From the NCBI GenBank assembly GCA_900315335.1, contig OMYR01000036.1, forward strand, positions 1 through 62,538: a stretch of DNA of 62,538 nucleotides. The letters run 5' to 3'. Position 1 is the stretch's first letter, and each line of letters begins with the position of its first letter. This DNA is from an uncultured Bacteroidales bacterium (GTDB lineage: Bacteria > Bacteroidota > Bacteroidia > Bacteroidales > P3). The translations under genes were made by a program, and so were the position numbers. Below, one piece after another: positions 27,058-37,900 of this stretch. The notes under the pieces are model-generated. The model did not search any database. It was not told the DNA's origin and saw nothing but the letters and a program-made list of their open reading frames with translations.

Positions 27058-29475
27058 ATGAAAAAAACATTATTGGCAGTTGCCTTGTTGTTAGCTTCTA
27101 CCGGCGTTTTTGCACAGGTAAATGTTAAAGATAATGCAACTATGAACAGAGGAAATATGGCTGTAAAACAACAGTCTGTTTTCACACTTCCTGCAAAGAA
27201 AGCCGTTGCTAAGGCACATCCTGCGGGAACAACGCTTCTAACTGATTTTTCAAATGCAGACAGTTATGCAATTGGTACGGCAGCCGGCCATTCTGCAGTT
27301 GGAAAAAATTCTAAGTTTCAAATAAGACCTGACACAACTAGTGCTTGGACGGGTTCGCAAAACGAAATTGTAAACTACGTTCTTGGATTGAATACTCCTG
27401 GTAATTGGTTCCGTCTACAAAATTCTGATTGGGCTAATATGTCTGCAAAAAACGGTTTCGCATATCTTGATTTGGAATCTGTTACATTAGAGGATAATGA
27501 GTCTAATACTGTGATTAATGCTTGGATTAGACCTACACAGTCAATCAACACTTATGGACTAAGAGGTGTAGATATCTATATTTCACAGTATTGTTATAGA
27601 TTTAATACTGATAAATACTATATTGATTGGTCTCATACAGAAGATTTTGCAGTATATGATTCAATGGAATTTAATGCAAGAGGTTATATGTTAGATCCTG
27701 GTGAAATAAAACGTGGTGTTACAAAGATAACTCTTCCTACAAACACTTCTAATTGTTCTTTGATTTCTGAGGATCCGAGTGAGCAAACTTATATTCGTAT
27801 TAGAGTAAAATGTCCGGCAGCTGGTGGAAATATTCATGGTTATCTATTCATAGTTGATGATATTGCATGGGCAGAAACTCCTGAATACAATTTGGATGTT
27901 TTGGGTCACGATTTTTATGGTGGTTATAAAAGAGTTCCTGAAATAGTAGAGGTAGAACCTTTCTTTTCAAGAGTAAAGGTTAATAATTCCGGTGCAAACG
28001 ACCTTACTAACGTAACTGTTAAGAACAATATGGTTAAAGCTAACATTATTGCCGGTGGTTCTTATGACGGTACTGATTCTCTTGATTTTGATTTCAATTC
28101 AGATGCTGTTGTTGCTAACATAGGTGTTAAAGACGTTTTGAGTACTGATGCATATGAAGTAGAAGGTAGAGATGAAAACAATAATTCAATTATGCTTCTT
28201 AGAGATATCGAATGGCTGGAAGCATACGAAACAAATCAGTTGAATGACGGTACCGGTTATTATGGTGTTATCAATACTCTATCTTATGATTATCAAGAAG
28301 ATGGTCAAACCAAGACTGAAACTATAAGTGCAGATATTTATGGTACTATTGACGATCCTCTTATATATACATATTCAGTTACACAGCCTGCTGATGAAGA
28401 GGCCGGAGTTTATCGTTGGTCAAGAGATGCTTCAGGAACAAGAGTATATGATCACTTTGATCATGGATACGCTCAAAAAGGTAATAACGTTTATTATGGA
28501 CAAGGTGATGTTAATGCAGAAGGTTATAGAGTATGTTTAGGTTATTCTGCAAAAGAATTCAAAGAACCTGCTTATGCTTGGGGTATAGAGGTTGTTCCTG
28601 CTATTAACTGTTCAGCAGCAACTACTGCAGATTACAGTTACACGTATAATGAACCGGGCGCTATGATTAAATCTTCTTTGTGGAAACTTGATTTGGAAGC
28701 AGCAAGTAATGACGATGTTATCGCTCCTGTTTTATACACAAATGCAGCAGGTGAAGAAGATCAAATTCTTGAAAGTGAAATCTACGAAGTTCAAGCAAGC
28801 GATTTGTTTGATATTCCTGCGGCAGACATGGGTAAAGTATTTTATGTTGATGGACAGAACTTAAATGCTATCTATTTACCTTTCAAAAATCAGAGCGTTC
28901 AATTAGAGCCTAATACTCTTTATTACGCTTGCTACGAAAACGTAATCGACGGTAAATTCCAGGTTGCACAATCAACTCCTTTTTCAAACGTATTCCGTAT
29001 TGGTTATTCTCATATTCCTATGTTTAATGAAGAAACAGGTAAAGAAGAGGAAACAATTATTTATAACTTGGTAGTTTATTCTCCTGGTGTTCCTACAAAC
29101 GGTCAATATCAATGGACTTGGGGTGCTTTATATAGTCATACAGACAATGTTCCACTTATCCGTTTGATGATTGGTAAAAACAAAGGCGGTTTGACTGACG
29201 CAACTGAAAACACAGCATCTATGAACCTATTCCCTAACCCTGCAAAAGACAATGCTGTTCTTGATTATACTTTGGCTACAAGCGGTAAAGTTACAATCGA
29301 GGTATCTGACCTTATGGGTAGAACAGTTCTTTCTTTGAACGAAGGTATGCGTAACGCAGGTATTGCTAACAAAGCAAATATCGATGCAAGCAAATTGGCT
29401 AACGGTTCTTACATTTGCACAGTTAAAGTTAATGGCGCAAAAGCTGCTACAACTAAAATGGTTGTTAATAGATAA
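27058..29475 (+). CDS. Secreted protein with type IX secretion sorting domain
   Basis: 805 residues with a signal peptide (MKKTLLAVALLLASTGVFAQ). The C-terminal domain of about 85 residues matches the T9SS type A sorting tail: MNLFPNPAKDNAVLDYTL, VTIEVSDLMGRTVLSL, then NGSYICTVKVNGAKAATTKM and the terminal VVNR. The middle region (residues 60-700) is beta-rich with no catalytic motif I recognise. It should be exported through SprA, encoded in this window, and be surface-anchored or released. It is a single gene with its own promoter and a strong terminator, which fits high expression. Confidence 0.88.
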   Translation: MKKTLLAVALLLASTGVFAQVNVKDNATMNRGNMAVKQQSVFTLPAKKAVAKAHPAGTTLLTDFSNADSYAIGTAAGHSAVGKNSKFQIRPDTTSAWTGSQNEIVNYVLGLNTPGNWFRLQNSDWANMSAKNGFAYLDLESVTLEDNESNTVINAWIRPTQSINTYGLRGVDIYISQYCYRFNTDKYYIDWSHTEDFAVYDSMEFNARGYMLDPGEIKRGVTKITLPTNTSNCSLISEDPSEQTYIRIRVKCPAAGGNIHGYLFIVDDIAWAETPEYNLDVLGHDFYGGYKRVPEIVEVEPFFSRVKVNNSGANDLTNVTVKNNMVKANIIAGGSYDGTDSLDFDFNSDAVVANIGVKDVLSTDAYEVEGRDENNNSIMLLRDIEWLEAYETNQLNDGTGYYGVINTLSYDYQEDGQTKTETISADIYGTIDDPLIYTYSVTQPADEEAGVYRWSRDASGTRVYDHFDHGYAQKGNNVYYGQGDVNAEGYRVCLGYSAKEFKEPAYAWGIEVVPAINCSAATTADYSYTYNEPGAMIKSSLWKLDLEAASNDDVIAPVLYTNAAGEEDQILESEIYEVQASDLFDIPAADMGKVFYVDGQNLNAIYLPFKNQSVQLEPNTLYYACYENVIDGKFQVAQSTPFSNVFRIGYSHIPMFNEETGKEEETIIYNLVVYSPGVPTNGQYQWTWGALYSHTDNVPLIRLMIGKNKGGLTDATENTASMNLFPNPAKDNAVLDYTLATSGKVTIEVSDLMGRTVLSLNEGMRNAGIANKANIDASKLANGSYICTVKVNGAKAATTKMVVNR

Positions 29476-29514
29476 GAAAATTTTTTAATAAGATAACTTC
29501 TTGTTATCTACCAC

Positions 29515-29552
29515 AGCGGAAGACTTAATACAATTAAGCCTTCCGCTTTTTT
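29515..29552 (+). terminator. Strong terminator of the T9SS cargo gene
   Basis: AGCGGAAG pairs with CTTCCGCT, then one mismatch, then CTTAAT pairs with ATTAAG around a 3-base loop, followed by TTTTTTA. A second small hairpin (AGATAAC/GTTATCT, 29491-29509) precedes it. Confidence 0.85.
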
Positions 29553-29628
29553 ATTATTGTTCGCTTATCATCGATTTGTTTTTAGTTCTTTTTGTTTCCT
29601 TGTTATAGTATGCTTTTTCGGAAAAATA

Positions 29629-29702
29629 GTGTTAAACACTAAAAAAATAAATAGTGATATTAGAGAAATAGTGTTAAACACTAATAAAGCGAATAGTGAT
29701 AT
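29629..29702. repeat. 21-bp-period repeat array with alternating cores
   Basis: GTGTTAAACAC (29629), AATAGTGATAT (29650), GTGTTAAACAC (29671) and AATAGTGATAT (29692) alternate at exact 21-base steps, so here the higher-order period is 42. Confidence 0.9.
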
Positions 29703-29714
29703 AAATAAAACAGA

Positions 29715-29747
29715 AAAAATGGAGCGATAAAAAATTGCTCCATTTTT
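29715..29747. terminator. Bidirectional terminator
   Basis: AAAAATGGAGC and GCTCCATTTTT are an exact 11-bp inverted repeat with A/T tails on both sides. It lies between the T9SS cargo gene and the convergent AraC gene. Confidence 0.75.
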
Positions 29748-29780
29748 AATATATGATATGTGTTTTTAGTTTTGTAGGAG

Positions 29781-30695
29781 TTATTGTTTTTTATTTCTAA
29801 ACTCTTTCGGAGTCATTCCCGTCATACGTAAGAAAAATTTTGTGAAAAATGACGGATTTGGGAAGTTCAATTCATCGGCTACTTGGAATATTGCCAAATT
29901 GCTGTATCGCAAGAGAATTTTTGCTTCCAATATCACAGCCTCGTTTATCCATTGCATAATACTTTTTCCGCTTTGTTTGGTTATAACGGAAGAGAGATAC
30001 TTGGGTGTTAAACACAATTTGTCGGCATAATAATTCACTTGTCGGCTTTCTTTACAGTGCTGCGAAACAAGAGAAATGAAATTCTGAAAAATTTCTTCGC
30101 CACGAGAAATGTGTCTGTTGATATTTTCGGCTTGTTGAACGTTGTCGATATACAAAATATCATACAAAAATGCTTTTATCAAATGCTTCAATGTGTTTTT
30201 TCGTAAAGGTTCGGTGTGGGCTGTTTGCCAAATTAATTCAAATATTTGCATTAGCTGCTGTTTGTCTTCTTTCTCGGGAGTGGTTATAATGATTTTGTTT
30301 CTGAAATTAACATCGAAAACAGGAGCTGAGTCTTTGAAAAAATCACTATTACGATCGTTGTAAGCGATAAACTTTGCCTCAATATCGTTGCTTATATGCT
30401 TAAATTCTATTAAAGCATCTTTTGGAATTATTGCTATGTTGCCAGCTTTTATTTTTATAGGAAGAAGATTGAATGTTAAATCCACTTCTCCTTTCTCAAA
30501 AATCAAAATTCTGCCTTCTTTTATGCGGTAAGGCTGATTTATTTTAAGAAATTGGTCATGTAGTCTGATTGCTTCGTTATCTATGATTGCTATTGCAAAG
30601 TCATATACTTGGAAAAAGTTAGCGTAGTGTGTTTGAAAAGGTTTAAGATTTTCACTATCCATTGCAATCTCAATTATGTTTTCATTCTTATTCAT
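29781..30695 (-). CDS. AraC-family transcriptional regulator
   Basis: 304 residues. The C-terminal 100 residues form the two-helix-turn-helix AraC domain: LTPKYLSSVITKQSGKSIMQW, then FQVADELNFPNPSFFTKFF, and GMTPKEFRN, the family's end motif. The N-terminal 180 residues look like a cupin-type sensor domain with RIKEGRILIFEKGEVDLTF. No ligand can be inferred. It stands alone, convergent with the T9SS cargo gene and divergent from the lipoprotein gene, which it might control. Confidence 0.9.
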   Translation of the reverse strand: MNKNENIIEIAMDSENLKPFQTHYANFFQVYDFAIAIIDNEAIRLHDQFLKINQPYRIKEGRILIFEKGEVDLTFNLLPIKIKAGNIAIIPKDALIEFKHISNDIEAKFIAYNDRNSDFFKDSAPVFDVNFRNKIIITTPEKEDKQQLMQIFELIWQTAHTEPLRKNTLKHLIKAFLYDILYIDNVQQAENINRHISRGEEIFQNFISLVSQHCKESRQVNYYADKLCLTPKYLSSVITKQSGKSIMQWINEAVILEAKILLRYSNLAIFQVADELNFPNPSFFTKFFLRMTGMTPKEFRNKKQ

Positions 30696-30931
30696 AACGC
30701 TTATATATGTTTGTGAGTTTATTATTATTTATAATGGGCTGCAAAGATAAGAAATCATTTGGAAATAAACATATTTTACCATTATTACGATACTGTAAGA
30801 TAATTTTTTGAGTGAGTAAAGAAATTTTTCAGCGGTGTAAATTTCAAGGGAAAAATGTTCCGATTTATAGCTGTCAAACAATGTTATTTCAAAAATAATC
30901 AAAAAGTTATTAGTATGTGATAAAAAATTCC

Positions 30932-30939
30932 TAATTTTG
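30932..30939 (+). promoter_or_regulatory. Promoter -7 box for the lipoprotein-DUF5723 operon
   Basis: TAATTTTG lies 24 bases before the first ATG of the lipoprotein gene. Confidence 0.5.
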
Positions 30940-30963
30940 CAAATTATTAAAATTTAGTTAAAT

Positions 30964-32616
30964 ATGAATGTTATGAAAAGAATGATCAGATTGTTTATAT
31001 CTGTGTGTGCTTGCGTGGTGTTACTTTATTCCTGCGTGGATACAGATGATTTTGATGTGAATCGTATTTCTCAAACAACGATTAATCCGGAGATTGAAGC
31101 GAATATTATGACAATGGATTTTGCTGCAAGAGATTTTTTTGGTCAAATAGAGAATCTTGAAGAGGGTATTCATCTTGTAGATGGCGAAGACGGAGTTTTA
31201 CATCTTCAAATGATGCAGGATTTTGAGGTTAATGGTAGCGATTTGGCTCACGACTTCTTTAATAAAAACGTTGAGATGCACCTTGCCGATTTTAACCTTA
31301 ATGATATAACTATTCCGTCGTGGTATGATGAGACATTTACAGACGATATTGTTCTTGACGAACAAACGTTGCTTATATCGATTGACGAGTTTGCAAAATA
31401 TGACGAAGACGAAGAGAGTAGAGCCATAGATAGTTTGGTATTGGCTACCGGTACTTTTGTTTTTGCAGGTCATTCTCAGTTGCCTTATGATGCGCAGGTG
31501 TATATACAGACAAATTCGATAGTTAAAGACGGTAAGGCTTTTTCGCAAGTATTGAATATGAAAGCGAATAAAGATTTTTCTGAGGTTATCGATTTGGCGG
31601 GTTATACATTAAAACTTGACGCACAAGAAGACAATACATCGGAGATTTCTTTAAGTTATAAGATTGTTGTCAAAACAGCAGGCCAGTCAATATATCCGGG
31701 TGATTATGGCTTATCTTTATCTTTGGACGGTAAAGACTTAAATATAGATTTGGCATACGGAAGAGTTGGTAATCCGTCTATTCCTATGGAAGGCGTATTG
31801 GATATAGATTATTTTGACAGCACAATATCGACTGATATGTTGAATTTGGAAAAAATCAGTATGTTTGTTGATGTTAAGAATTATACAGGAATAAAATTAT
31901 TCTTGGATATGACGAAAATCAAGGCTATAAATCATCAAGGTGTTGTGTCGGATTTGTTTGATAAAGAACAAAGATTTGAAGTTGAGCCGGCAGGTAAGCC
32001 CGGTGAAATGAAACTAACGCAAAATGTTTTGAATATCAACCCTGATATTTTGTCTCACTTGCCTAATCAAATCTCATACGAATTGTCTTCTATCTTTGGC
32101 GACGGAACGCAGAGAGGATTTATCTATCCTAACAAGAAGTATGTAGATGTTCATACTATATTGGATATTCCTTTGTCGTTAAGGGTTAATGATTTTGTAA
32201 GTGAAAAAGAAACCGACGCGTTGGATTTCCTAAACTCAGAAGACGGTGTCGGCGATTATATTGATAGTGTTATTTTGAAAGTAGGTTTGGAAAATTCATT
32301 TCCTGCTGCATTGAAAATAGACTTATTTACAAAAGATGCTTCGGGACAAGTAATGCCTTTGTTGGCTAATAGTGTTGATGTCGTTTCGGCAGAAGTTGAT
32401 AACAATGGTAATGTAACGGCTGCATCAATTAATACACAAGAAATTTCCATAACACAAGAAAGTTATCAAAGACTTAAAGATGCTCAAAGCGTTCTTATTC
32501 GTGCAACGTTCAATACAAGCGGTACCGGTACAACAAAGCCATTTGTTAAATTTACCGGTAACGAAAAAATGAAAGTTAAATTAGGCGTTAGAGCGCATAC
32601 AGTTATTAAATTCTAA
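30964..32616 (+). CDS. Putative lipoprotein of unknown function
   Basis: 550 residues. The N-terminus has Lys/Arg, a hydrophobic stretch, then a lipobox LLYSC, so the mature protein would begin at Cys (about residue 24) and be lipid-anchored. An acidic segment (VDTDDFD) follows, as in Bacteroidota surface-exposed lipoproteins. The body is beta-rich with no motif I recognise. A second Met 3 codons in is an alternative start. The DUF5723 gene begins 30 bases downstream, and the two probably form one operon and may form an outer-membrane pair. Confidence 0.78.
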   Translation: MNVMKRMIRLFISVCACVVLLYSCVDTDDFDVNRISQTTINPEIEANIMTMDFAARDFFGQIENLEEGIHLVDGEDGVLHLQMMQDFEVNGSDLAHDFFNKNVEMHLADFNLNDITIPSWYDETFTDDIVLDEQTLLISIDEFAKYDEDEESRAIDSLVLATGTFVFAGHSQLPYDAQVYIQTNSIVKDGKAFSQVLNMKANKDFSEVIDLAGYTLKLDAQEDNTSEISLSYKIVVKTAGQSIYPGDYGLSLSLDGKDLNIDLAYGRVGNPSIPMEGVLDIDYFDSTISTDMLNLEKISMFVDVKNYTGIKLFLDMTKIKAINHQGVVSDLFDKEQRFEVEPAGKPGEMKLTQNVLNINPDILSHLPNQISYELSSIFGDGTQRGFIYPNKKYVDVHTILDIPLSLRVNDFVSEKETDALDFLNSEDGVGDYIDSVILKVGLENSFPAALKIDLFTKDASGQVMPLLANSVDVVSAEVDNNGNVTAASINTQEISITQESYQRLKDAQSVLIRATFNTSGTGTTKPFVKFTGNEKMKVKLGVRAHTVIKF

Positions 32617-32646
32617 GTTTGTCGAATTTTGTAAATAGGTAATAAA

Positions 32647-34068
32647 ATGAAAAAAATATATATAGTTATTTTGACGGCGATATTGTTATTCGCACAATCG
32701 TCAAAGGCACAGGAAAACGTGGCGTTGTATTTCTCCAATCAGCCTCAATCAATTTCTTTTAACCCGGCATTTAACGCAAAATATAAAGTATTTGTAACTC
32801 TGCCGGTTGTTGGTAAAACTCATTTTGGATTGAATACTTCCGGTTTTGCATGGAATGATTTGATAAACCAAAGCCCTGTCTATCCGGATTCTTTACGTAT
32901 CGATGTTAATGGTTTTTTAGGTAAATTGAAAAAATCAAACAATTTGAGCCTGACAGCAAGTTTCGATATATTGGGTGTAGGATTCAAAATAGGAAAGAAT
33001 TATTTCTCGATTGGCGAGAGTTTGAATATCGAATCCAAACTGTCTTTCTCCAAATCTTTCTTTGATTTCTTGGTACATGGAACAGGAATGGCTTCCAACA
33101 ATGTTGATATTTTGGATAGGGATATACTTGCTTTGTCGGCGTATCTGACAACCTATATCGGTTATGCAAGAGAAATTACAGATGAATTAACAGTTGGTGC
33201 AAGATTGAAAATGTATAATGGTATAGCGAATGTTCATACCAATAAGAGTATTGTAAATTGCAGGTTTGATGAAAATTCCATTGAAGCGTATGGCGATTTC
33301 GATATAGATATGTCATTGGCTATGGGTTATTTGGCACCAGTGAATAGCGTAGTGAATGACGGAGATTTTAAGTTTGAGTCTTATGACAACGTTTCGGATT
33401 ATATTTCCAACGCTATGAATAATCGTGGCTTTGGTGTTGATATAGGTGCAACATACAAATATAATGATATGCAGTTTTCTGTCTCTGTTGTCGATTTCGG
33501 TAGCATCAAATGGAAAAAAGGTAATAAAATCAAAAGCCGTAATCCGGGACAAAAAATTAATTTCTCGGGTATTGATACCGATTACGATAACATAGGCAAC
33601 GATTTTGATAATTATTTCAATGATATGGCGGATAGTTTGAAAGATGCTTTTGATTTGGAAATTACCGATATTGCGAGTTACAAGACGGGTGTGCCAACAA
33701 AGATTTATGTAGGTTATACTTGGGATTTCTATACCAATATGCAGTTGCAGGCTTTGTATAGCGGAAGAATTATCAACTCTTCGTATGAGAACGCTTTGAC
33801 TTTGAGTTATGCTTATAGTTGTGGTCCGTTGCAGTTGGCTGTTGGAAATACTTTCAAATACAAGTTTTTCAATCCTACGGTGTATGTAGGTTTGGGCGGT
33901 TTCTATATTGGTGCATCGGTTGCATCTTCTTATAACTTAGCAAAGACTTCGGGTATGAATCTTTATGTGGGTTGCAACTTTTTGCTTAGAGATAAAAAAG
34001 CAAGTAAGACAAATGTAGAGCCGCAATCCGAAGATGTGTCGCAAAGATTGTCTTTCCTTGAAAGATAA
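32647..34068 (+). CDS. DUF5723 outer-membrane-type protein
   Basis: 473 residues with a signal peptide (MKKIYIVILTAILLFAQSSKAQ). ALYFSNQPQSISFNPAFNAK is the start of the DUF5723 region (the family name implies no known function). The rest alternates hydrophobic and polar residues like a beta barrel, with repeated GxxY/F turns. It lies directly behind the lipoprotein gene. A strong terminator follows at 34127-34173. Confidence 0.82.
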   Translation: MKKIYIVILTAILLFAQSSKAQENVALYFSNQPQSISFNPAFNAKYKVFVTLPVVGKTHFGLNTSGFAWNDLINQSPVYPDSLRIDVNGFLGKLKKSNNLSLTASFDILGVGFKIGKNYFSIGESLNIESKLSFSKSFFDFLVHGTGMASNNVDILDRDILALSAYLTTYIGYAREITDELTVGARLKMYNGIANVHTNKSIVNCRFDENSIEAYGDFDIDMSLAMGYLAPVNSVVNDGDFKFESYDNVSDYISNAMNNRGFGVDIGATYKYNDMQFSVSVVDFGSIKWKKGNKIKSRNPGQKINFSGIDTDYDNIGNDFDNYFNDMADSLKDAFDLEITDIASYKTGVPTKIYVGYTWDFYTNMQLQALYSGRIINSSYENALTLSYAYSCGPLQLAVGNTFKYKFFNPTVYVGLGGFYIGASVASSYNLAKTSGMNLYVGCNFLLRDKKASKTNVEPQSEDVSQRLSFLER

Positions 34069-34126
34069 ACGACAGTTCTTTTGACTGCTTAGTGTAGAAA
34101 AAAGAGTAAAATCATCAATAATAAAA

Positions 34127-34173
34127 AATATTTCTGAAAGCGATTTAACGACTGCTTTCAGAAATATTTTTTT
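34127..34173 (+). terminator. Terminator of the DUF5723 gene
   Basis: AATATTTCTGAAAGC and GCTTTCAGAAATATT form a perfect 15-bp stem with a 12-base loop, followed by TTTTT. Confidence 0.88.
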
Positions 34174-34192
34174 GTGGGAAACTACGATATTA

Positions 34193-34245
34193 GTGTTAAA
34201 CACTAATAAATTTTTGTTAAACATTATTTTATTAGTTATTAAAAT
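34193..34245. repeat. 21-bp-period intergenic repeat array
   Basis: GTGTTAAACAC, TTGTTAAACAT and GTTATTAAAAT start at 34193, 34214 and 34235. The last unit reaches to within 40 bases of the ruvA promoter box. Confidence 0.85.
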
Positions 34246-34281
34246 TAATATAATATCGGCAAATAAAAGGAAATAATATAT

Positions 34282-34289
34282 TAACTTTG
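34282..34289 (+). promoter_or_regulatory. Promoter -7 box for ruvA-sprA
   Basis: TAACTTTG lies 26 bases before the ruvA ATG. Confidence 0.55.
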
Positions 34290-34315
34290 CACTACTAAAT
34301 AAAACTACTGATACA

Positions 34316-34906
34316 ATGTATGAATTTCTTGAAGGAAAATTTGAAGAAGTAACGCCGTCTTTTGTTGTTGTCAATTGCAATGGGGTAGGTTATATGGTGG
34401 AGATTTCGCTTACTTCTTACTCGGAATTAAAAGAAAAAAAAGAAGGAAAAATATATACACATTTCTCTGTACGAGAAGATGCTCAAACTCTTTATGGCTT
34501 TGCAACAAGTAGAGAAAGGGAATTGTTTCGTCATCTGATAACCGTAAGCGGAATAGGAGCCAATACGGCAAGAATGATGTTGTCTTCATTGGGTGTCGAT
34601 GAATTGGTCAGAGCCATAGTAAATGAAGACAGTTCTTCTATCAACAAAGTAAAAGGAATAGGTACGAAAACATCGCAAAGGGTTATCGTGGATTTGCATG
34701 ATAAACTGAAAAAATGGGAATTTGACGAGAAAGATTCTTCTATTGCATCTGTTTCAGACAATAAAAACCGCACCGAAGCGTTATTAGCATTGCAGACATT
34801 AGGATTTAATAAAGTTATTATCGAGAAAACACTTGACAAACTATTAAAAGACAACAATACGATGAGTGTCGAAAATCTCGTAAGAGAAGCATTGCGTCGT
34901 ATGTAA
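34316..34906 (+). CDS. ruvA: Holliday junction branch migration protein RuvA
   Basis: 196 residues. RuvA binds four-way junctions and loads the RuvB helicase. The OB-type N-domain starts MYEFLEGKFEEVTPSFVVV. Helix-hairpin-helix segments LITVSGIGANTARMML and INKVKGIGTKTSQRVIVDL follow, and a small C-terminal helical domain for RuvB contact (TEALLALQTLGF) ends the protein. Length and order are normal. sprA follows 6 bases later, so the repair gene and the secretion gene share a transcript, an arrangement I recall from other Bacteroidota. Confidence 0.96.
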   Translation: MYEFLEGKFEEVTPSFVVVNCNGVGYMVEISLTSYSELKEKKEGKIYTHFSVREDAQTLYGFATSRERELFRHLITVSGIGANTARMMLSSLGVDELVRAIVNEDSSSINKVKGIGTKTSQRVIVDLHDKLKKWEFDEKDSSIASVSDNKNRTEALLALQTLGFNKVIIEKTLDKLLKDNNTMSVENLVREALRRM

Positions 34907-34912
34907 CTATTT

Positions 34913-37900
34913 ATGACAAAGAAAAGAATATCGATAATAACACTGTTAGTTTTATTGTTTTGTGTTTTAACTCCAAAGGTTAGGGCAGGTTTTTCTTTGT
35001 ATAATTCATTCGATACTTATTTTAGCAAAATTTATTCAAACAACAGCCTTTTAGGATTTGATTTCGATAAAAATTCTTTTGGTTATAAGGGTGCGAAAAT
35101 AGATTTTCGTAAAGAAAAACCTTTGTTTATTAATGTAAATCCTTCTCAGAGTTTTTTTAATTTAACAAATCCCGATTCCTTACATTTTCCTGTCAAAGAT
35201 TCTGTTGAATCGCCTTTTTATTTGAAAGACCCTGACAATATAACAGAAACTGTCGAATATGACGCAGCAAAGAACGAATATGTTTTGGTTAAGAAAATCG
35301 GAGACGTCGTATTGGAACAAAGAGCTTTGACATTCGAGGAGTATCAGAATTATGATATGGACAAGATGATTTCGTCTTATTGGAAGACAAAATCATCATC
35401 TGTTGCAACGAGTTCCACTTCTTCAAAATCCGATGGTTCATTGAGTTCGTTGATACCGGCAATGAGGGTTAATAGTGATTTGTTTGAGACCATTTTTGGA
35501 GGTCAGGAAATAAGTATAGTGCCGTCCGGTTCGTTGGATTTGAAATTTGCTATTGTCAATAATCGCAACGAGAATATGGCTTTAAGTGAAAACCGAAGAA
35601 GTACCACATCTTTTGATTTCGATGAAGACATTCAATTGAACGTGCAAGCACAGGTTGGAACGGCGATTAATTTCAACTTAAACTATAATACAGGTGCGAC
35701 ATTCGATTTTGAAAAAGAGATTTTCAAACTAAAATACGAAGGCAAGGAAGACGACATCGTTCAGTTGTTGGAAGCAGGTAATGTTTCTTTTTCTTTGCCG
35801 ACGACATTGATTACAGGTGTTCAGAATTTGTTTGGTATAAGAGGTAAATTCAAGTTTGGTAACTTGTTGTTAGATGCAGTCTTTTCTCAACAGAAGAGTG
35901 AAAGCAGTACCATTACTGTTCAAAACGGTGCGCAAAGTCAAGAATTTAATTTCAAGGCTGATGAATACGAGGACAACAAACATTTCTTTTTGGCGCAGTA
36001 TTTTTACGATAATTACAATAAAGCACTTTCTACGTTCCCGGTGTTAAACACCAATATAATAATCACCAAAGTTGAAGTATGGAGAACTAACGTTGGTAGC
36101 GCAGTCAATAATAACAGAAATATCATCGCTTTTGCCGATTTGGGAGAAAATAAACCTTATGGTACAACTCCATATATTACTAATATTGAAGGTAGCGAAT
36201 TACCCGACAATTATCTATCTAATAATTTGTTTAATGTTGTCGATAAAAATTCTTTAAGAAGTATCAACAGCGTAAGTTCATACTTACAAGGTATGGGCTT
36301 TGTATCGGGGCAGAATTTTGAAAAGGTTGAAAGTGCAAGACGATTAAATCCAAGCGAATATACAGTCAATGAAAAACTTGGTTTCATATCGTTAAATCAA
36401 GGGTTGAGTAATGATCAGGTTTTGGCTGTGGCTTTCCAATATCAAATAGTGGGCGACACGACTGTATATCAAGTTGGAGAGTTTAGTGATGACGGAGTGG
36501 CAGATCCAAATACTTTGGTCGTTAAATTATTGAAGTCTTCAACCTTGAATACAAAAAATCCGATGTGGAAACTTATGATGAAAAATGTTTATTGGATAGG
36601 TTCTTCACAGATAGCACAAGAGGATTTTAGATTAAATATTTTGTATTTGAGTGATGAGACTGGTGTCCAAACCGGATATTTCACGGAAGGAGATTATAAA
36701 GGTGTTCCATTGTTGCAAGTATTTGGATTGGACAGAATGGACAACCAACAAAATATGTATCCTGACGGAGTTTTCGATTTCGTGACCGGTGCAGAGATTG
36801 GTGCAGGTACGGTTAATGCTTCACGAGGCTTGATTTATTTTCCAACCATCGAGCCATTCGGTAAGGATTTGCGAGAGAAATTAAATGATAACGATTTGGC
36901 GGATAAATATTGCTTTGATTCCTTATATACATTGACCAAATCCCAAGCAATGCAATACACACAGAAAGATAAATTCTATTTGGAGGGACGTTACCGCTCT
37001 TCTTCAACGGGTGGAGAGATTTCGTTGGGAGCAGTGAATGTTCCGCAGGGCAGTGTGTCCGTTATGGCGGGAGGTATCAAACTGCAAGAGGGTGTGGATT
37101 ACACGGTGGATTATGCAATGGGACGTGTAAGGATAATCAACTCCGCTTATCTTTCTTCGGGAACACCAATCACGGTTTCCACCGAAAGCAACACAACGTT
37201 TTCAATGGTTACAAAGAGAATGATGGGTGTTAGAGGAACATATACCGTTTCGCCGGAGTTGTCAATAGGCGCAACGATAATGAATTTGCACGAAAGTCCA
37301 TTGACAACAAAAGTAAATTACGGAGAAGAACCTATCAACAACACATTAGCAGGCTTTGATGTACATTTAACACGTTCCATTCCTTTTATTACAAAACTTT
37401 TGAACTGGTTGCCTTTCTATGATACCAAAGCACAAAGCACATTGGTCTTTGAGGGCGAAATGGCAGTATTCTTACCTGGAAATTCTTCGGCGATAGGCAG
37501 GCAAGGTATAGCATATATTGATGACTTTGAAACATCTAAACGCTCCTATGATTTGAAATCGCCTTATTCTTGGTATTTGGCTTCTACTCCGCAGGATTTC
37601 AATACTGCAAACTCTATGTTCCCTGAAACATTCAAAAATTCGGGACTTGCATACGGTTTCAATAGAGCAAAGATTGCTTGGTATGTCATTGACGATAACT
37701 TTTACAATGGAGCCGCTCCGTCCAATATAACCAAAGACGATATTTCCAAACCTTATGCTCGTTTGGTAAGACAAAGCGAGATTTATCCGAATAAAGATAT
37801 TATCGAAGGTAATCCTACGGATTTGCATACGTTTGATATTGCTTTTTATCCAGAAGAAAGAGGACCTTATAATTATGATACGCTTTCGATGTGGAGTGCA

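Noticed and set aside
36041-36051. GTGTTAAACAC inside sprA
   Set aside because: A single core without convincing neighbours at 21 bases; probably chance or selection on the protein (VLNTN).
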